Shown here one piece after another: positions 28,154 to 39,978 of a DNA stretch of 64,000 nt. Within the stretch, counting starts at the first letter, position 1, and each line of letters begins with the position of its first letter. Both the position numbers and the translations under genes were made by a program. The stretch comes from Pseudodonghicola xiamenensis DSM 18339 (GTDB lineage: Bacteria; Pseudomonadota; Alphaproteobacteria; Rhodobacterales; Rhodobacteraceae). The notes beneath the pieces were generated by a model. It was not told the origin of the DNA and made no database searches. It saw only the letters and a list, made by a program, of their open reading frames with translations. The stretch is taken from positions 1 through 64,000 of the forward strand of contig NZ_AUBS01000019.1 of the NCBI RefSeq assembly GCF_000429365.1, written 5' to 3'.

Positions 28154-29377
28154 ATGCCCTCCGAACGCATCACCTTCCCCGGCCATTCCGGCGCCGCGCT
28201 CGCCGCCCGGCTCGACCTGCCCGAAGGACAACCGCTGGGCACGACGCTTTTCGCCCATTGCTTCACCTGTTCCAAGGACATTCCCGCCGCCCGGCGGATT
28301 GCCGCGCGACTGACAGCGATGGGGCTTGCGGTGCTGCGCTTCGATTTCACCGGCCTGGGGCACTCCGAGGGTGAATTCGCCAATACGGATTTCAGCTCGA
28401 ATGTCGAAGACCTGAAGGCCGCGGCCGGCTATCTGGCCGCACGCGGACTGCCTCCGGCGTTGTTGATCGGCCATTCGCTGGGCGGCGCCGCTGCGATCCT
28501 CGCCGCCCCGGAGATCGCCACGATCAAGGCGGTGGTGACGCTGGGGGCACCGCATGATCCGGAACACATCACCCATCTGATCCGCGATGCCCTGCCCGAA
28601 ATTCAACAAAAGGGCGTGGCAGAGGTCGAGCTTGACGGCCGAAGCTTCACCATCACCCAAAGCTTTGTTGAAGACATCCAGGCCAGCAAGCTCGACGCCG
28701 CGCTGCACCGGATGAAGGCGGCACTGCTGATCATGCACGCGCCCTTGGACGATGTGGTGGGGATCGACAACGCCACCCGCCTGTTCCTGGCCAAGAAACA
28801 TCCCAAAAGCTTCGTCACCCTCGACACCGCCGACCATTTGATCAGCCGCCCCGAGGATGCCGAATATGCCGCCGAGGTGATCGCCGCCTGGTCGCGCCGT
28901 TATCTCGACCTGAAGCTCCCCGCCACAGCGGCGACCGCTCCCGAAGGCGTCGTCCGGGTGACCGAGGCCGATCCGGCGAGTTTTCTGCAGGATGTGCAGT
29001 CCGGGCCTGACCACCACCTTCTGGCGGACGAGCCGCGCGAGGTCGGCGGCAGCAACCGCGGCCTGTCGCCCTACGGGCTGGTCTCGGCCGGGCTCGGCGC
29101 CTGCACCTCGATGACCATCCGCATGTATGCCCGCCGCAAGGGCTGGCCGCTCGACGGCGTCAGCGTCGATATCTCGCACGCCAAGGTCCATGCCGAAGAC
29201 GCCGCCAGCGGCCAGCCGGCGCAGATCGACCGCTTTACCCGGGTGGTGCGCCTGACCGGCGACCTGGATCAAGACCAGCGCGCCAGGCTTCTCGAGATCG
29301 CCGACAAGTGCCCGGTCCACCGCACGCTCACCCAGGGCGCGGCAGTCGAGACCACCCTGGCCCCATCGGACGCCTGA
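28154..29377 (+). CDS. Bifunctional alpha/beta hydrolase / OsmC-family protein
   Basis: A 407-residue fusion. The N-terminal 255 residues are an alpha/beta hydrolase with TLFAHCFTCSKD, nucleophile GHSLGG and late DTADHLI His. The C-terminal 135 residues are an OsmC/Ohr-like domain with GLVSAGLGACTSMT (first Cys) and KCPVHRTL (second Cys), the thiol pair used for hydroperoxide reduction. This fusion is recurrent in alphaproteobacteria, but its physiological substrate is not settled. ATG 28154; the divergent EEP gene starts 85 bp away. Confidence 0.9.
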   Translation: MPSERITFPGHSGAALAARLDLPEGQPLGTTLFAHCFTCSKDIPAARRIAARLTAMGLAVLRFDFTGLGHSEGEFANTDFSSNVEDLKAAAGYLAARGLPPALLIGHSLGGAAAILAAPEIATIKAVVTLGAPHDPEHITHLIRDALPEIQQKGVAEVELDGRSFTITQSFVEDIQASKLDAALHRMKAALLIMHAPLDDVVGIDNATRLFLAKKHPKSFVTLDTADHLISRPEDAEYAAEVIAAWSRRYLDLKLPATAATAPEGVVRVTEADPASFLQDVQSGPDHHLLADEPREVGGSNRGLSPYGLVSAGLGACTSMTIRMYARRKGWPLDGVSVDISHAKVHAEDAASGQPAQIDRFTRVVRLTGDLDQDQRARLLEIADKCPVHRTLTQGAAVETTLAPSDA

Positions 29378-29397
29378 ACTGCCAACCCTATCCAGCC

Positions 29398-29462
29398 TCC
29401 CCCTTCGATCTGGCGGCAAGTATCCCGGGGGAGGCTCCGCAGGAGACGGGGGCGGAGCCCCC
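29398..29462. repeat. GC-rich intergenic repeat, divergent copy
   Basis: TTCGATCTGGCGGCAAGTAT, then CCCGGGGGAGGCTCCGCAGG and GGGGGCGGAGCCCCCT. The block order matches the better conserved copies at 36.8 and 38.3 kb. It lies between the OsmC fusion gene and purB. Confidence 0.5.
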
Positions 29463-29546
29463 TGCCGCCTTGTCGCCGCGCCGCCATCGGTTTATGACGC
29501 GCTCATATCGCCCCCGCACGACATGTACGAAAAGGTCACGCTGCCC

Positions 29547-30851
29547 ATGATCCCCCGCTATTCCCGCCCCGAGATGGTCGCCATCTGGTCGCCCCAGACC
29601 AAGTTCAAGATCTGGTACGAGATCGAAGCCCATGCCTGCGACGCCCAGGCCGCGCTGGGGGTGATCCCGAAAGAGAATGCCGAAGCCGTCTGGAAAGCCA
29701 AGGACGTCGAATTCGACGTGGACCGCATCGACGAGATCGAGGCGGTGACCAAGCATGACGTGATCGCCTTCCTGACCCATCTGGCCGAACATGTGGGCTC
29801 GGAAGAGGCCCGCTTCGTCCATCAGGGCATGACCTCCTCGGACGTGCTCGACACCACGCTGAACGTGCAGCTGGTGCGCGCCGCCGATATCCTGCTGGCC
29901 GATCTCGACAAGGTGCTCGCCGCGCTGAAGAAACGCGCGCTGGAACATAAATACACCGTCCGCGTCGGCCGCTCCCACGGTATCCATGCCGAGCCCACCA
30001 CCATGGGCCTGACCTTCGCCCGCTTCTACGCCGAGATGGACCGCAACAAGAACCGGCTGGAAAAGGCCAAATGGGAAATCGCCACCGGCGCGATCTCCGG
30101 CGCGGTCGGCACTTTCGCCAATATCGACCCGGCGGTCGAGGAACATGTCTGCGAAAAGATGGGCCTGCGCCCCGAGCCGATCTCGACCCAGGTGATTCCG
30201 CGTGACCGCCACGCGATGTTCTTCGCCACCCTGGGCGTCATCGCCTCCTCGATCGAGAATGTCGCGATCGAAATTCGCCACATGCAGCGCACCGAGGTGC
30301 TGGAAGGCGCCGAATTTTTCTCGATGGGCCAGAAAGGCTCCTCGGCGATGCCGCACAAGAAGAACCCGGTGCTGACCGAGAACCTCACCGGCCTCGCCCG
30401 TCTGGTGCGCATGGCGGTGGTGCCGGCGATGGAGAATGTGGCGCTCTGGCACGAACGCGACATCTCGCATTCCTCGGTCGAACGCGGCATCGGCCCGGAT
30501 GCGACGATCACGCTCGATTTCGCGCTGAACCGGCTCGCCGGTGTGGTCGAAAAGATGCTGATCTTCCCCGACAACATGCTCGACAACATGAACAAATTCC
30601 CCGGCCTCGTGATGTCGCAACGGGTGCTGCTGGCGCTGACCCAGGCCGGCGTATCGCGTGAGGACGCCTATACGATGGTGCAACGCAACGCGCTCAAGGT
30701 CTGGGAAGATCGCGTCGATTTCCGCGAACAGCTGCTGGCCGACAAGGATGTCGTCGCGGCCCTGGGCGTCGACGGGATCAACGCCAAATTCGACATGGAT
30801 TATCACACCAAACACGTCGACACGATCTTCAAGCGGGTGTTCGGCGAATAA
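29547..30851 (+). CDS. purB: Adenylosuccinate lyase
   Basis: A 434-residue fumarase/aspartase-superfamily enzyme. It splits SAICAR and adenylosuccinate in purine synthesis. The signature GSSAMPHKKNPVLTENL contains the family catalytic loop, with QGMTSSDVLDT and GRSHGIHAEPTTMG as the other active-site blocks. MIPRYSRPEM is the usual family N-terminus; an in-frame ATG eight codons earlier (29523) is possible. It is followed by a terminator. Confidence 0.96.
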   Translation: MIPRYSRPEMVAIWSPQTKFKIWYEIEAHACDAQAALGVIPKENAEAVWKAKDVEFDVDRIDEIEAVTKHDVIAFLTHLAEHVGSEEARFVHQGMTSSDVLDTTLNVQLVRAADILLADLDKVLAALKKRALEHKYTVRVGRSHGIHAEPTTMGLTFARFYAEMDRNKNRLEKAKWEIATGAISGAVGTFANIDPAVEEHVCEKMGLRPEPISTQVIPRDRHAMFFATLGVIASSIENVAIEIRHMQRTEVLEGAEFFSMGQKGSSAMPHKKNPVLTENLTGLARLVRMAVVPAMENVALWHERDISHSSVERGIGPDATITLDFALNRLAGVVEKMLIFPDNMLDNMNKFPGLVMSQRVLLALTQAGVSREDAYTMVQRNALKVWEDRVDFREQLLADKDVVAALGVDGINAKFDMDYHTKHVDTIFKRVFGE

Positions 30852-30876
30852 GCCAGGCCGCCCGGCAGACGATCAG

Positions 30877-30912
30877 ACCGCGCCCCGGCCCAGCCCGGCG
30901 GCGCGGTTTTTC
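30877..30912 (+). terminator. Intrinsic terminator of purB
   Basis: ACCGCGCC (30877-30884) pairs with GGCGCGGT (30900-30907), with a GC-rich inner loop, followed by TTTTC. Confidence 0.8.
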
Positions 30913-30976
30913 TTTGGAGCGGAACACCTCTCGGGTTACCTTAGGTCAGGTAACCAGGCCCGAAAGGAGTATCCCG

Positions 30977-31132
30977 ATGTCGATCAGAACCGTTCTTGCC
31001 AGTCTGGCCCTCTGCGTACTGCCGGCTGTCAGCTTCGCCTCCTGCCCTTATCACGAGCAGGCGCAGAGCTGCGCGCCAGGCACCTCCTGGGATACCGCGC
31101 AATCGGCCTGTGTGCCGCAGACCAGCAGCTAA
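30977..31132 (+). CDS. Small secreted cysteine-containing protein
   Basis: A 51-residue ORF behind a strong AAAGGAG. The first 22 residues are a signal peptide (RTVLASLALCVLPAVSFA), leaving a mature peptide of about 29 residues: SCPYHEQAQSCAPGTSWDTAQSACVPQTSS in two blocks. Its CxPGTxWDxxxxxCV pattern recalls chitin-binding type 2 (CBM14-like) fragments, but three cysteines are too few for that fold. Function unknown. Confidence 0.7.
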   Translation: MSIRTVLASLALCVLPAVSFASCPYHEQAQSCAPGTSWDTAQSACVPQTSS

Positions 31133-31479
31133 TCCCCCCGTCGGGCCACAGCAGCAGTTCGCGCCCCTGTGATCGGTGAGCGCCCGCACCGCCGCGCCCG
31201 GGCGGGCCGCCTATGCGGCTGTCCGTTGGCCGCCCCATGTGAAAGATAGACAACGGGACCGCCTCCCGCCTGTTGCGGCGGCTGTGATCCCCCTGTTCCC
31301 CGCCCGGCCCCCTGCCCGCAACGATCCGATCGCCGCCTTGATCTGGCGGACTGCCACAGTCCAAAGACCCTCCAAAGCTCTGGACGATCCTCGGCGTGCT
31401 TGTGATCGCGGAGGCCCGGCTCTATGTGTTGCACCGCGAGACCTGTCGCAATCAACCAGAGCCGAGCTTTCCAAACCGC
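31133..31479. other. Intergenic stretch upstream of the lipid A acyltransferase
   Basis: About 350 bp with no supported gene. The acyltransferase frame stays open back to 31342 and reads LWTILGVLVIAEARLYVLH from about 31378, a plausible hydrophobic segment, but only GTG/TTG starts exist there. I keep the ATG start at 31480. Confidence 0.45.
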
Positions 31480-32442
31480 ATGCCCGCCGATCCTTCGACC
31501 CTCACCGCCGCAGAGCGCGCCAAATATTATCTGTCCGACCTGTTCCTGCGCGGGGTGATCGGCGCCGCCAAGCTGATCCCCTATCGCTGGCGCATCCCGA
31601 CGATGGGCTGGCTTGTCAGCCGGGTGGCGCCTCTGGTCGGATGGACCGAGCGGATCCGCGACAATCTCAAGCTGGTGATGCCCGATCTGCCCGAGGCAGA
31701 GGTTGCACGGCTGTGCCGGGCAGTTCCCAATACCGTGGGCCGCGCCGCGATCGAGTTCTATTCCGGCGCCGAATTCGCCGAACGGGCCCGTCGCGCCCCT
31801 CTCACCGGACCGGGCGTGGCTTATTTCGAGGCCGCCCGCGCCGAAGGCCGGCCGGTGATCCTGATCACCGGGCATTTCGGCAATTACGATGCGGCCCGCG
31901 CCAATCTGTTCGGGCGCGGTCATCCGCTGGGCGCGCTCTACCGGCGCATGGCCAACCCCTATTTCAACGACCATTACGTCAAGGCGATGTACAGCGTCGG
32001 CTCTCCGATGTTCGAACAGGGCCGCCGTGGCATGATGGAAATGGTGCGCTATCTCAGAGGCGGCGGCACCATCGCCATCGTCAGCGACCTGCACGCCCAT
32101 GGCGGCGAAAAGCTCGACTTCTTCGGGAAACCCGCCGTCAGTTCCCTAGTGCCAGCGGAGCTGACGCTGAAATACAACGCCGCCCTGATCCCGGCCTATG
32201 CGATCCGTCGTCCCAACGGGCTGGATTTCGACATCGTGATGCACGAGCCGATCGCGCATAGCGATCCGGTGACGATGATGCAGCAGGTCAATGACGATCT
32301 CGAAGCGCTAGTGCGGACCCATATGGACCAGTGGTTCTGGATCCATCGGCGCTGGAAACCCTATATGCCGGAGCTGGAAGACATCGCGGCGACCGAGGGC
32401 GGTGAAGCCGAGGACGGAGAAGCGCCAGCAGCCAAGGGCTGA
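31480..32442 (+). CDS. Lysophospholipid/lipid A late acyltransferase (LpxL/HtrB family)
   Basis: A 320-residue inner-membrane acyltransferase. The catalytic HxxxxD is GHFGNYD, followed by ALYRRMANPYF, and GTIAIVSDLHAHGG and KLDFFGKPAVSSLVPAELTLKYNAALIPAYAIR as the later family blocks (kept short here). It adds secondary acyl chains to lipid A. The C-terminal tail after HRRWKPY is acidic. It converges on the DUF1223 gene with only 10 bp between stops. Confidence 0.92.
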   Translation: MPADPSTLTAAERAKYYLSDLFLRGVIGAAKLIPYRWRIPTMGWLVSRVAPLVGWTERIRDNLKLVMPDLPEAEVARLCRAVPNTVGRAAIEFYSGAEFAERARRAPLTGPGVAYFEAARAEGRPVILITGHFGNYDAARANLFGRGHPLGALYRRMANPYFNDHYVKAMYSVGSPMFEQGRRGMMEMVRYLRGGGTIAIVSDLHAHGGEKLDFFGKPAVSSLVPAELTLKYNAALIPAYAIRRPNGLDFDIVMHEPIAHSDPVTMMQQVNDDLEALVRTHMDQWFWIHRRWKPYMPELEDIAATEGGEAEDGEAPAAKG

Positions 32443-32452
32443 AGCCGCGCTG

Positions 32453-33169
32453 TCAGCGCGTCACCCGGGCAGCTCCGATGATCGGGCCAAAACCGGCCTG
32501 TTGCACCAGCACCGCGCCGGGCCGGTCATCATCCTCCTCCAGCGGGCTCTGGAAGTTTGCCTCCGAGGTGCCGTCCCACCGGCCCAGAAGCTGCCAGCCG
32601 TCGACCACATTGACATAGTCGATGTTCTTGCCCGCGTTCTCCCCCCGGGCGATCCGCACATGTTCGATCGGAGTATAGCGCACCAGCTGCACGTCATAGG
32701 CCCCGGCGACCGTGGCCACCGGCCGCAACCGGACCGCGACACTCCCCGCCTTTCCACGACGGGCCGAGATCTCCACCTGCTTCGGCCGGCGCAACTGCGC
32801 CATGATCAGATCAGCCAGCTCCATCGCATCGGCGCCGACCACATCATCCTGCCCCATCACCACGATCTGCGGCGTATAGATCATCCTGCGCCCTGCCGCT
32901 CGGGCATAGCCCTTTTGCCGCAGGGTGAAGAAAGGATCGGCGAACGTGTCCTTCCAGCCGATATAATCCCAATAATCAACATGCAACGCCAGCGGCAGCA
33001 CATCCTCGCGCCCGGTCAGCTTCTGCAACAGAAGGTCTGCCGGCGGACAGGACGAACACCCCTGTGAGGTGAAGAGTTCCACCACCACCGGCCCACCGCT
33101 TTCCTGCGCGGATAAAGGCCCTGCGAAAGCCATCCAGGCCACAGCCAGACTCGCGACGATGCGTTTCAT
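32453..33169 (-). CDS. DUF1223 thioredoxin-like secreted protein
   Basis: A 238-residue protein with signal peptide (MKRIVASLAVAWMAFAGPLSAQ). The mature start VVVELFTSQGCSSCPPADLLL has the CxxC of a thioredoxin-like fold, then LALHVDYWDYIGWKD and YTPQIVVMGQ, all typical of DUF1223. Probably periplasmic with a redox role; no function is established. The continuous minus-strand frame extends far upstream through acnA, but the signal peptide fixes the start at 33169. Confidence 0.92.
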   Translation of the reverse strand: MKRIVASLAVAWMAFAGPLSAQESGGPVVVELFTSQGCSSCPPADLLLQKLTGREDVLPLALHVDYWDYIGWKDTFADPFFTLRQKGYARAAGRRMIYTPQIVVMGQDDVVGADAMELADLIMAQLRRPKQVEISARRGKAGSVAVRLRPVATVAGAYDVQLVRYTPIEHVRIARGENAGKNIDYVNVVDGWQLLGRWDGTSEANFQSPLEEDDDRPGAVLVQQAGFGPIIGAARVTR

Positions 33170-33400
33170 CAGTTCAGCAATTCCCCCTGACGCCGTGTTA
33201 AGGTGTAGCCGTCCCGACACGCAACAACCAATCAATGTTTCTTGAAACCGCCGCGATCCCGGCATGGCAGCGAAAAATTGTGTGCAATGGTATACAAAAA
33301 CGCCGCAACCGTGATGAACGCTATTGAATGCCGTGGCCGGCTGTTGCAGAACGCAGCCAGCGAATTCCCCTTTTCCACGACTCTCTGAGGGAGGCCATAC

Positions 33401-36151
<2,751 letters not shown>

Positions 36152-36175
36152 GACCGGCCGGAACTTATCTGAAAG

Positions 36176-36206
36176 AAAGGGCCGTAGCGAAAGCTGCGGC
36201 CCTTTT
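36176..36206 (+). terminator. Intrinsic terminator of acnA
   Basis: AAAGGGCCGTAGC, tetraloop GAAA, GCTGCGGCCCTTTT: a long stem with one mismatch and a T-run, 25 bp after the stop. Confidence 0.93.
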
Positions 36207-36290
36207 CCATTCCCAATTTCCAATTTCTTCTTGCCGAAAATAAAATGATCCCTCAGCATTGAATCCTAGCGTAATTTCATCGAGGGTTTC

Positions 36291-36629
36291 ATGGTGACAC
36301 TTTCAACAGAACAGCAAATGCTGGTCGAACAGCGCCTCAGCAATGATAAAAAATCAATGCTGGTTTGCTATCTTCTATGGTTTTTCCTTGGTGGGTTCGG
36401 CGCTCACAGATTCTATCTCGGCAAGACTCAAAGCGCTGTCATCATGTTGATTATATATATTCTCGGCTGGCTCATGCTTTTCATCTACGTCGGTGCCATT
36501 CTTCTTCTCGGGATTGTGGTCTGGCTTATCATCGACGCCTTCACCATCCCCGGAATGGTTGAGCAGGATTCACAAAGGCGGCGCGAAACCATCCAGCGGG
36601 AAGTTGGCCTCGCCTCTAAGGCAACCTAA
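36291..36629 (+). CDS. TM2-domain membrane protein
   Basis: A 112-residue protein with the TM2 signature: WFFLGGFGAHRFYLGKTQ between helix 1 and a second hydrophobic block (about 46-82, VIMLIIYILGWLMLFIYVG and on). TM2 proteins are small bacterial membrane proteins of unknown role. The gene is noticeably AT-richer than acnA, which may mark a recent acquisition or simply different codon use. Confidence 0.9.
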   Translation: MVTLSTEQQMLVEQRLSNDKKSMLVCYLLWFFLGGFGAHRFYLGKTQSAVIMLIIYILGWLMLFIYVGAILLLGIVVWLIIDAFTIPGMVEQDSQRRRETIQREVGLASKAT

Positions 36630-36781
36630 CTCCAGACGACAAAAATAGAATGCTCCCTCCATCTCACCGGCTTCCAAATCATTTATATCAGGAGCGGCGC
36701 ACCGGAATTCGGAAAATAACCTGTTTTCCCATCCCGACATCATATTCGATCTTCAATCCCCGGCCGATTTTCTCCCGCCCC

Positions 36782-36861
36782 TTCTTCTCGGCGCAAATAC
36801 GGTCGGGGGTGAATTGGGCCGAAGGCGCAAGAGGGGGCAGATAGCCCCCTCCCCGCCTCGA
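36782..36861. repeat. GC-rich intergenic repeat, copy A
   Basis: CTTCTTCTCGGCGCAAATAC, GGTCGGGGGTGAATTGGGCC, GAAGGCGCAAGAGGGGGCAG, ATAGCCCCCT. It matches the copy at 38284-38355 at all but two positions. The last part folds as GGGGGC/GCCCCC. It lies between the TM2 gene and the convergent GST gene. Confidence 0.9.
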
Positions 36862-36863
36862 GC

Positions 36864-37487
36864 TCAACGCCCCGCCAGCTCTGCCTGCGCGCGGGTCTCG
36901 TGCTCCAGGATCGGCACCGTGCCGACCCGCGCCACCACCCGCGCCACCCAGTCGCGTACCGCCGGCTGATCGGGGGTGTATTTCGACGCTGCCCATTGGA
37001 AGGCCGAGGCCATGATCAGATCGGCGATGGTGAACCGCTCTCCCAGCAGGAAGGGCGCATCCCCCAGCCCCGCCATGATCTGCGCGCCGATCTCCTCCAT
37101 ACCGCGGAAAGTGGCGGTCATCGCCGGATGCTCTACCCCGGCGATGGCACAGAGCAGCGCCGGTTCCACCACGCCACCATAATAGCACATCCAGGACAGG
37201 AAGGCACCGCGCCCCGGCTGCCCTGGCGCCACGCCCAGAGGATAACCGAAAATCTCGTCGAGATAGAGCATGATGGCGGCGGATTCCCGCACCGCCTCGC
37301 CACTGTCGGTGATCAGATAGGGCACCTTGCCCTCGGGATGCGGATTGCCCATGTCACGCGCGCCCGATCCGTCCTGGCGCGGGATGGTGACCAGGCGGAC
37401 ATCGACTGCGTCGAGCTTGCCCATCAGCATCAGCTGGGTGATGATCCGGGTCGAACGGGTCATCGGCGAATGATAAAGGATCGGCAT
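36864..37487 (-). CDS. Glutathione S-transferase family protein
   Basis: A 207-residue GST. The N-terminal thioredoxin domain reads MPILYHSPMTRSTRI with NPHPEGKVPYLI and ESAAIMLYL (glutathione-binding cis-Pro and Glu-Ser motifs). The all-helical C-terminal domain has FTIADLIMASAFQW. The exact class is not decided. The start is the ATG at 37487. It is divergent from a WYL-domain regulator, which probably controls it. Confidence 0.92.
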   Translation of the reverse strand: MPILYHSPMTRSTRIITQLMLMGKLDAVDVRLVTIPRQDGSGARDMGNPHPEGKVPYLITDSGEAVRESAAIMLYLDEIFGYPLGVAPGQPGRGAFLSWMCYYGGVVEPALLCAIAGVEHPAMTATFRGMEEIGAQIMAGLGDAPFLLGERFTIADLIMASAFQWAASKYTPDQPAVRDWVARVVARVGTVPILEHETRAQAELAGR

Positions 37488-37576
37488 CAAAATCTTCCTT
37501 GGCTAGTGTAGATGCCCGCGGTATGGCAGAATCCTCCTGACAGAATCCGTCAAGAGAGATCCGCGATCCTGATCCC

Positions 37577-38275
37577 ATGGCAAAATCCGACCGCCTGTTT
37601 CGTCTGCTGCATCTGATCCGGGGCCTCAGCCCGCCGGTCACCGCGGCGCGTCTGGCCGCGGCGATGGAGGTCTCTGAACGCACCCTCTACCGAGATGTCG
37701 AGGCGCTGCGCGCCGCCGGCGCCCGGATCGAAGGCGCGGCGGGCCTCGGCTATACGATGACCGAAGACCCCGCCCTGCCGCCGCAGACCTTCACCCAGCT
37801 CGAGCTCGAGGCGCTGGTGCTCGGTCTGTCCGAGGTCGAGGCGCGCGGTGATACGGCCCTTGCCGGCGCCGCCAGCGACGCGCTGGTCAAGATCACCGCC
37901 ACGCTGAACGAACGCCAGCAACGGCAGACGGTTCAGGCAATCACCCTGGTGCACCGCTTCGCGCAACCGCCAATGCCGGCGGTCGACATGACCCTGCTGC
38001 GCGAGGCGAGCTGGGCCGAGGAGGTTCTGGAAATCACTTATCGCGACAATCACGGCGCCGAAACACAGCGGCGCATCTATCCACTGGCGCTGGCCTATCT
38101 CGACCATGTGGTGATGCTGCTGGGCTGGTGCTGCCTGCGCCAGGATTTCCGCCAATTCAAGGTGACCTCGATCCTCACCGCCAGACGCTGCGGTGAAAGC
38201 TTCCGCCCCCGCCGGGTGGCACTGCTGCGCGATTTCGTGGACCGGCTGCGGGCGGGCCGCCAACCGGATGGCTGA
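37577..38275 (+). CDS. DeoR/YafY-type transcriptional regulator with WYL domain
   Basis: A 232-residue protein. The N-terminal HTH_11 domain (LRGLSPPVTAARLAAAMEVSERTLYRDVEALR) is followed by a WYL domain (YRDNHGAETQRRIYPLALAYLDHVVMLLGWC). Such regulators sense small ligands or nucleic acids. The 89-bp gap to the divergent GST gene likely contains shared operators. Confidence 0.9.
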   Translation: MAKSDRLFRLLHLIRGLSPPVTAARLAAAMEVSERTLYRDVEALRAAGARIEGAAGLGYTMTEDPALPPQTFTQLELEALVLGLSEVEARGDTALAGAASDALVKITATLNERQQRQTVQAITLVHRFAQPPMPAVDMTLLREASWAEEVLEITYRDNHGAETQRRIYPLALAYLDHVVMLLGWCCLRQDFRQFKVTSILTARRCGESFRPRRVALLRDFVDRLRAGRQPDG

Positions 38276-38283
38276 CGGCCCTG

Positions 38284-38355
38284 CTTCTTCTCGGCACAAA
38301 TACGGTCGGGGGTGAATTGGGCCGAAGGCGCAAGAGGGGGCAGACAGCCCCCTGT
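38284..38355. repeat. GC-rich intergenic repeat, copy B
   Basis: Same sequence as copy A with A for G in CTCGGCACAAATAC and C for T in GGCAGACAGCCCCCT. Same orientation, 1.5 kb away, again directly after a plus-strand coding region or its neighbour. Confidence 0.9.
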
Positions 38356-38479
38356 CCCTGCCCGTCGCCAGACGAACCGGTGACGGAAGAACACCAGGCC
38401 GAATTACGTCCCGCAATCCCCTGAGACGCAGCAGGCCGCGGCTTGGCGCCGCCCCCTCACCGATGGTCTCCGGCTCCGA

Positions 38480-39031
38480 TCACTCGGCCGCGGCCGATTT
38501 CTCCGCCTTCTTCAGCAACGGGCGCAACTTCTCGGCGATCACCCGCTGGGTGATCGGGCCGGCAAAGCGCATCAGGACGGTGCCCTCGCCATCAATCAGA
38601 TAGGTCTCGGGCACGCCATAGACCCCCCAATCCAATGCCATCTTACCCTCGGGGTCACGGCCCAGCGCGGCATAGGGATCGCCCAACTCGCTGAGGAACT
38701 TGACCGCGTTCGAGGTCTCGTCCTTGTAATTCACCCCCAGCACCTCGATCCCTTCGGCGGCCAGCGCGGTAAGATTCGGATGCTCCACCCGGCAAGGTGC
38801 GCACCAACTGGCCCAGAAGTTGACCAGCTTCACCCCCGGCGCCCTCAGGCGGGCGTCGTCAAAACCGTCGTGGCTGGGAAATTCGCTCAGCAGCACCGGC
38901 GGCGCGCTCTGCCCGATCCGGGCCGATGGCAGCGCCTCGGGATCGTCGCGAAACATGCCGACAGCAGCCAATACCACGAAACCCGCGAAGATCACCGGCG
39001 GGATCAACATGATCGGGGAAACCTTAGCCAT
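38480..39031 (-). CDS. ccmG: Cytochrome c biogenesis thiol:disulfide oxidoreductase
   Basis: A 183-residue DsbE/CcmG. An N-terminal membrane anchor (VIFAGFVVLAAVGMF) is followed by a periplasmic thioredoxin domain with WCAPC and the GVYGVPETYLID cis-Pro region. It keeps apocytochrome CxxCH cysteines reduced. The start overlaps ccmD by 8 bp, the last gene of the ccmABCDG run. Confidence 0.95.
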   Translation of the reverse strand: MAKVSPIMLIPPVIFAGFVVLAAVGMFRDDPEALPSARIGQSAPPVLLSEFPSHDGFDDARLRAPGVKLVNFWASWCAPCRVEHPNLTALAAEGIEVLGVNYKDETSNAVKFLSELGDPYAALGRDPEGKMALDWGVYGVPETYLIDGEGTVLMRFAGPITQRVIAEKLRPLLKKAEKSAAAE

Positions 39032-39182
39032 CGCGGCGCATCCTTTTCTCAAGCGCGTCCATCTCAGCCCGGACCCTGCGGCCCCGCCAGAGGCTGATCG
39101 CCACCAGTCCGATCAGCAGCAGGATCGAGGCGCCATAGGCCGACAATACCGTATCGGCGTATTTTCCCAGATCAGGCATCAT
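39024..39182 (-). CDS. ccmD: Heme exporter protein CcmD
   Basis: A 52-residue protein: MMPDLGKYADTVLSAYGASI, one membrane helix (LLLIGLVAISLW), then a basic cytosolic tail RGRRVRAEMDALEKRM. This is the usual CcmD pattern. It stabilises the CcmABC complex in heme delivery to CcmE. ATGA overlap with the ccmC stop and 8-bp overlap with ccmG confirm it. The start may be either of two adjacent ATGs. Confidence 0.92.
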   Translation of the reverse strand: MMPDLGKYADTVLSAYGASILLLIGLVAISLWRGRRVRAEMDALEKRMRRDG

Positions 39183-39931
39183 GCCCCCGCCCTTTCGCGT
39201 GCTTCCAGCGCTCGGATTCGGCGGGCACGGATCTCGGTTCCCGTGCGATAGAAGACCAGCGCGATGAACAGCAGGACGAACCCCGCGATACAGACCAGCA
39301 GCGGGATATAGAAGACATCCGCCACATTCTCTTTCTTGTCGAGGCTGAGCGACGCCCCCTGATGCAACCCCTGGTTCCAGAAGTTCACCGCATAGCGGCT
39401 GAGCAGCGCGAAGACCGAGCCGACGAGGCAGAGGACCGAGGTCAGATCGGCCGCGGTGTCCGGCTCCTCGATCGCCGACCACAGTGCCATATAGCCCAGG
39501 TAGAACAGGAACAGGATCAGGAAAGAGGTCAGCCGCGGATCCCAGGCCCACCAGGTGCCCCACATCGGCTGGCCCCAGATGGCGCCGGTGACCAAGGCGA
39601 TCACCGTCATGGTGGCGCCGATCGGAGCCGCCGCACGGGCCGCCAGCGCGCTGACGTGATGGCGCCGGATCAGCCAGATCAGCGACATCACCAGCATCAT
39701 CAGCCACCCGTTGATAGCCATCAGCGCCGAAGGCACGTGCAGATAGATGATCTTGACGGTAGAGCCCTGGCGGTAATCATCGGGGGTGAGGAAGAACCCC
39801 CAGATCAGCCCGACGATCAGGCAGGCGCCCGACAGGGCCCAGAGACCGGGCAGCATCCGCTCGGTCACCGCCAGAAACTTTCTGGGGTTGGCATAGGACC
39901 ACAGGCTGTTCAATTTCTCGCTCGCCGCCAT
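39179..39931 (-). CDS. ccmC: Heme transporter / heme lyase subunit CcmC
   Basis: A 250-residue six-helix membrane protein with the tryptophan-rich WGTWWAWDPRLTS motif that holds heme on the periplasmic side. His residues in YLHVPSALM and HQGASLSL are probable heme ligands. It loads heme onto CcmE. It follows ccmB by 47 bp. Confidence 0.97.
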   Translation of the reverse strand: MAASEKLNSLWSYANPRKFLAVTERMLPGLWALSGACLIVGLIWGFFLTPDDYRQGSTVKIIYLHVPSALMAINGWLMMLVMSLIWLIRRHHVSALAARAAAPIGATMTVIALVTGAIWGQPMWGTWWAWDPRLTSFLILFLFYLGYMALWSAIEEPDTAADLTSVLCLVGSVFALLSRYAVNFWNQGLHQGASLSLDKKENVADVFYIPLLVCIAGFVLLFIALVFYRTGTEIRARRIRALEARERAGA

Positions 39932-39978
39932 GATGCTTCTCTAGCCCCTCCTCCGGTCCGGCTCAACTCACAACACAT

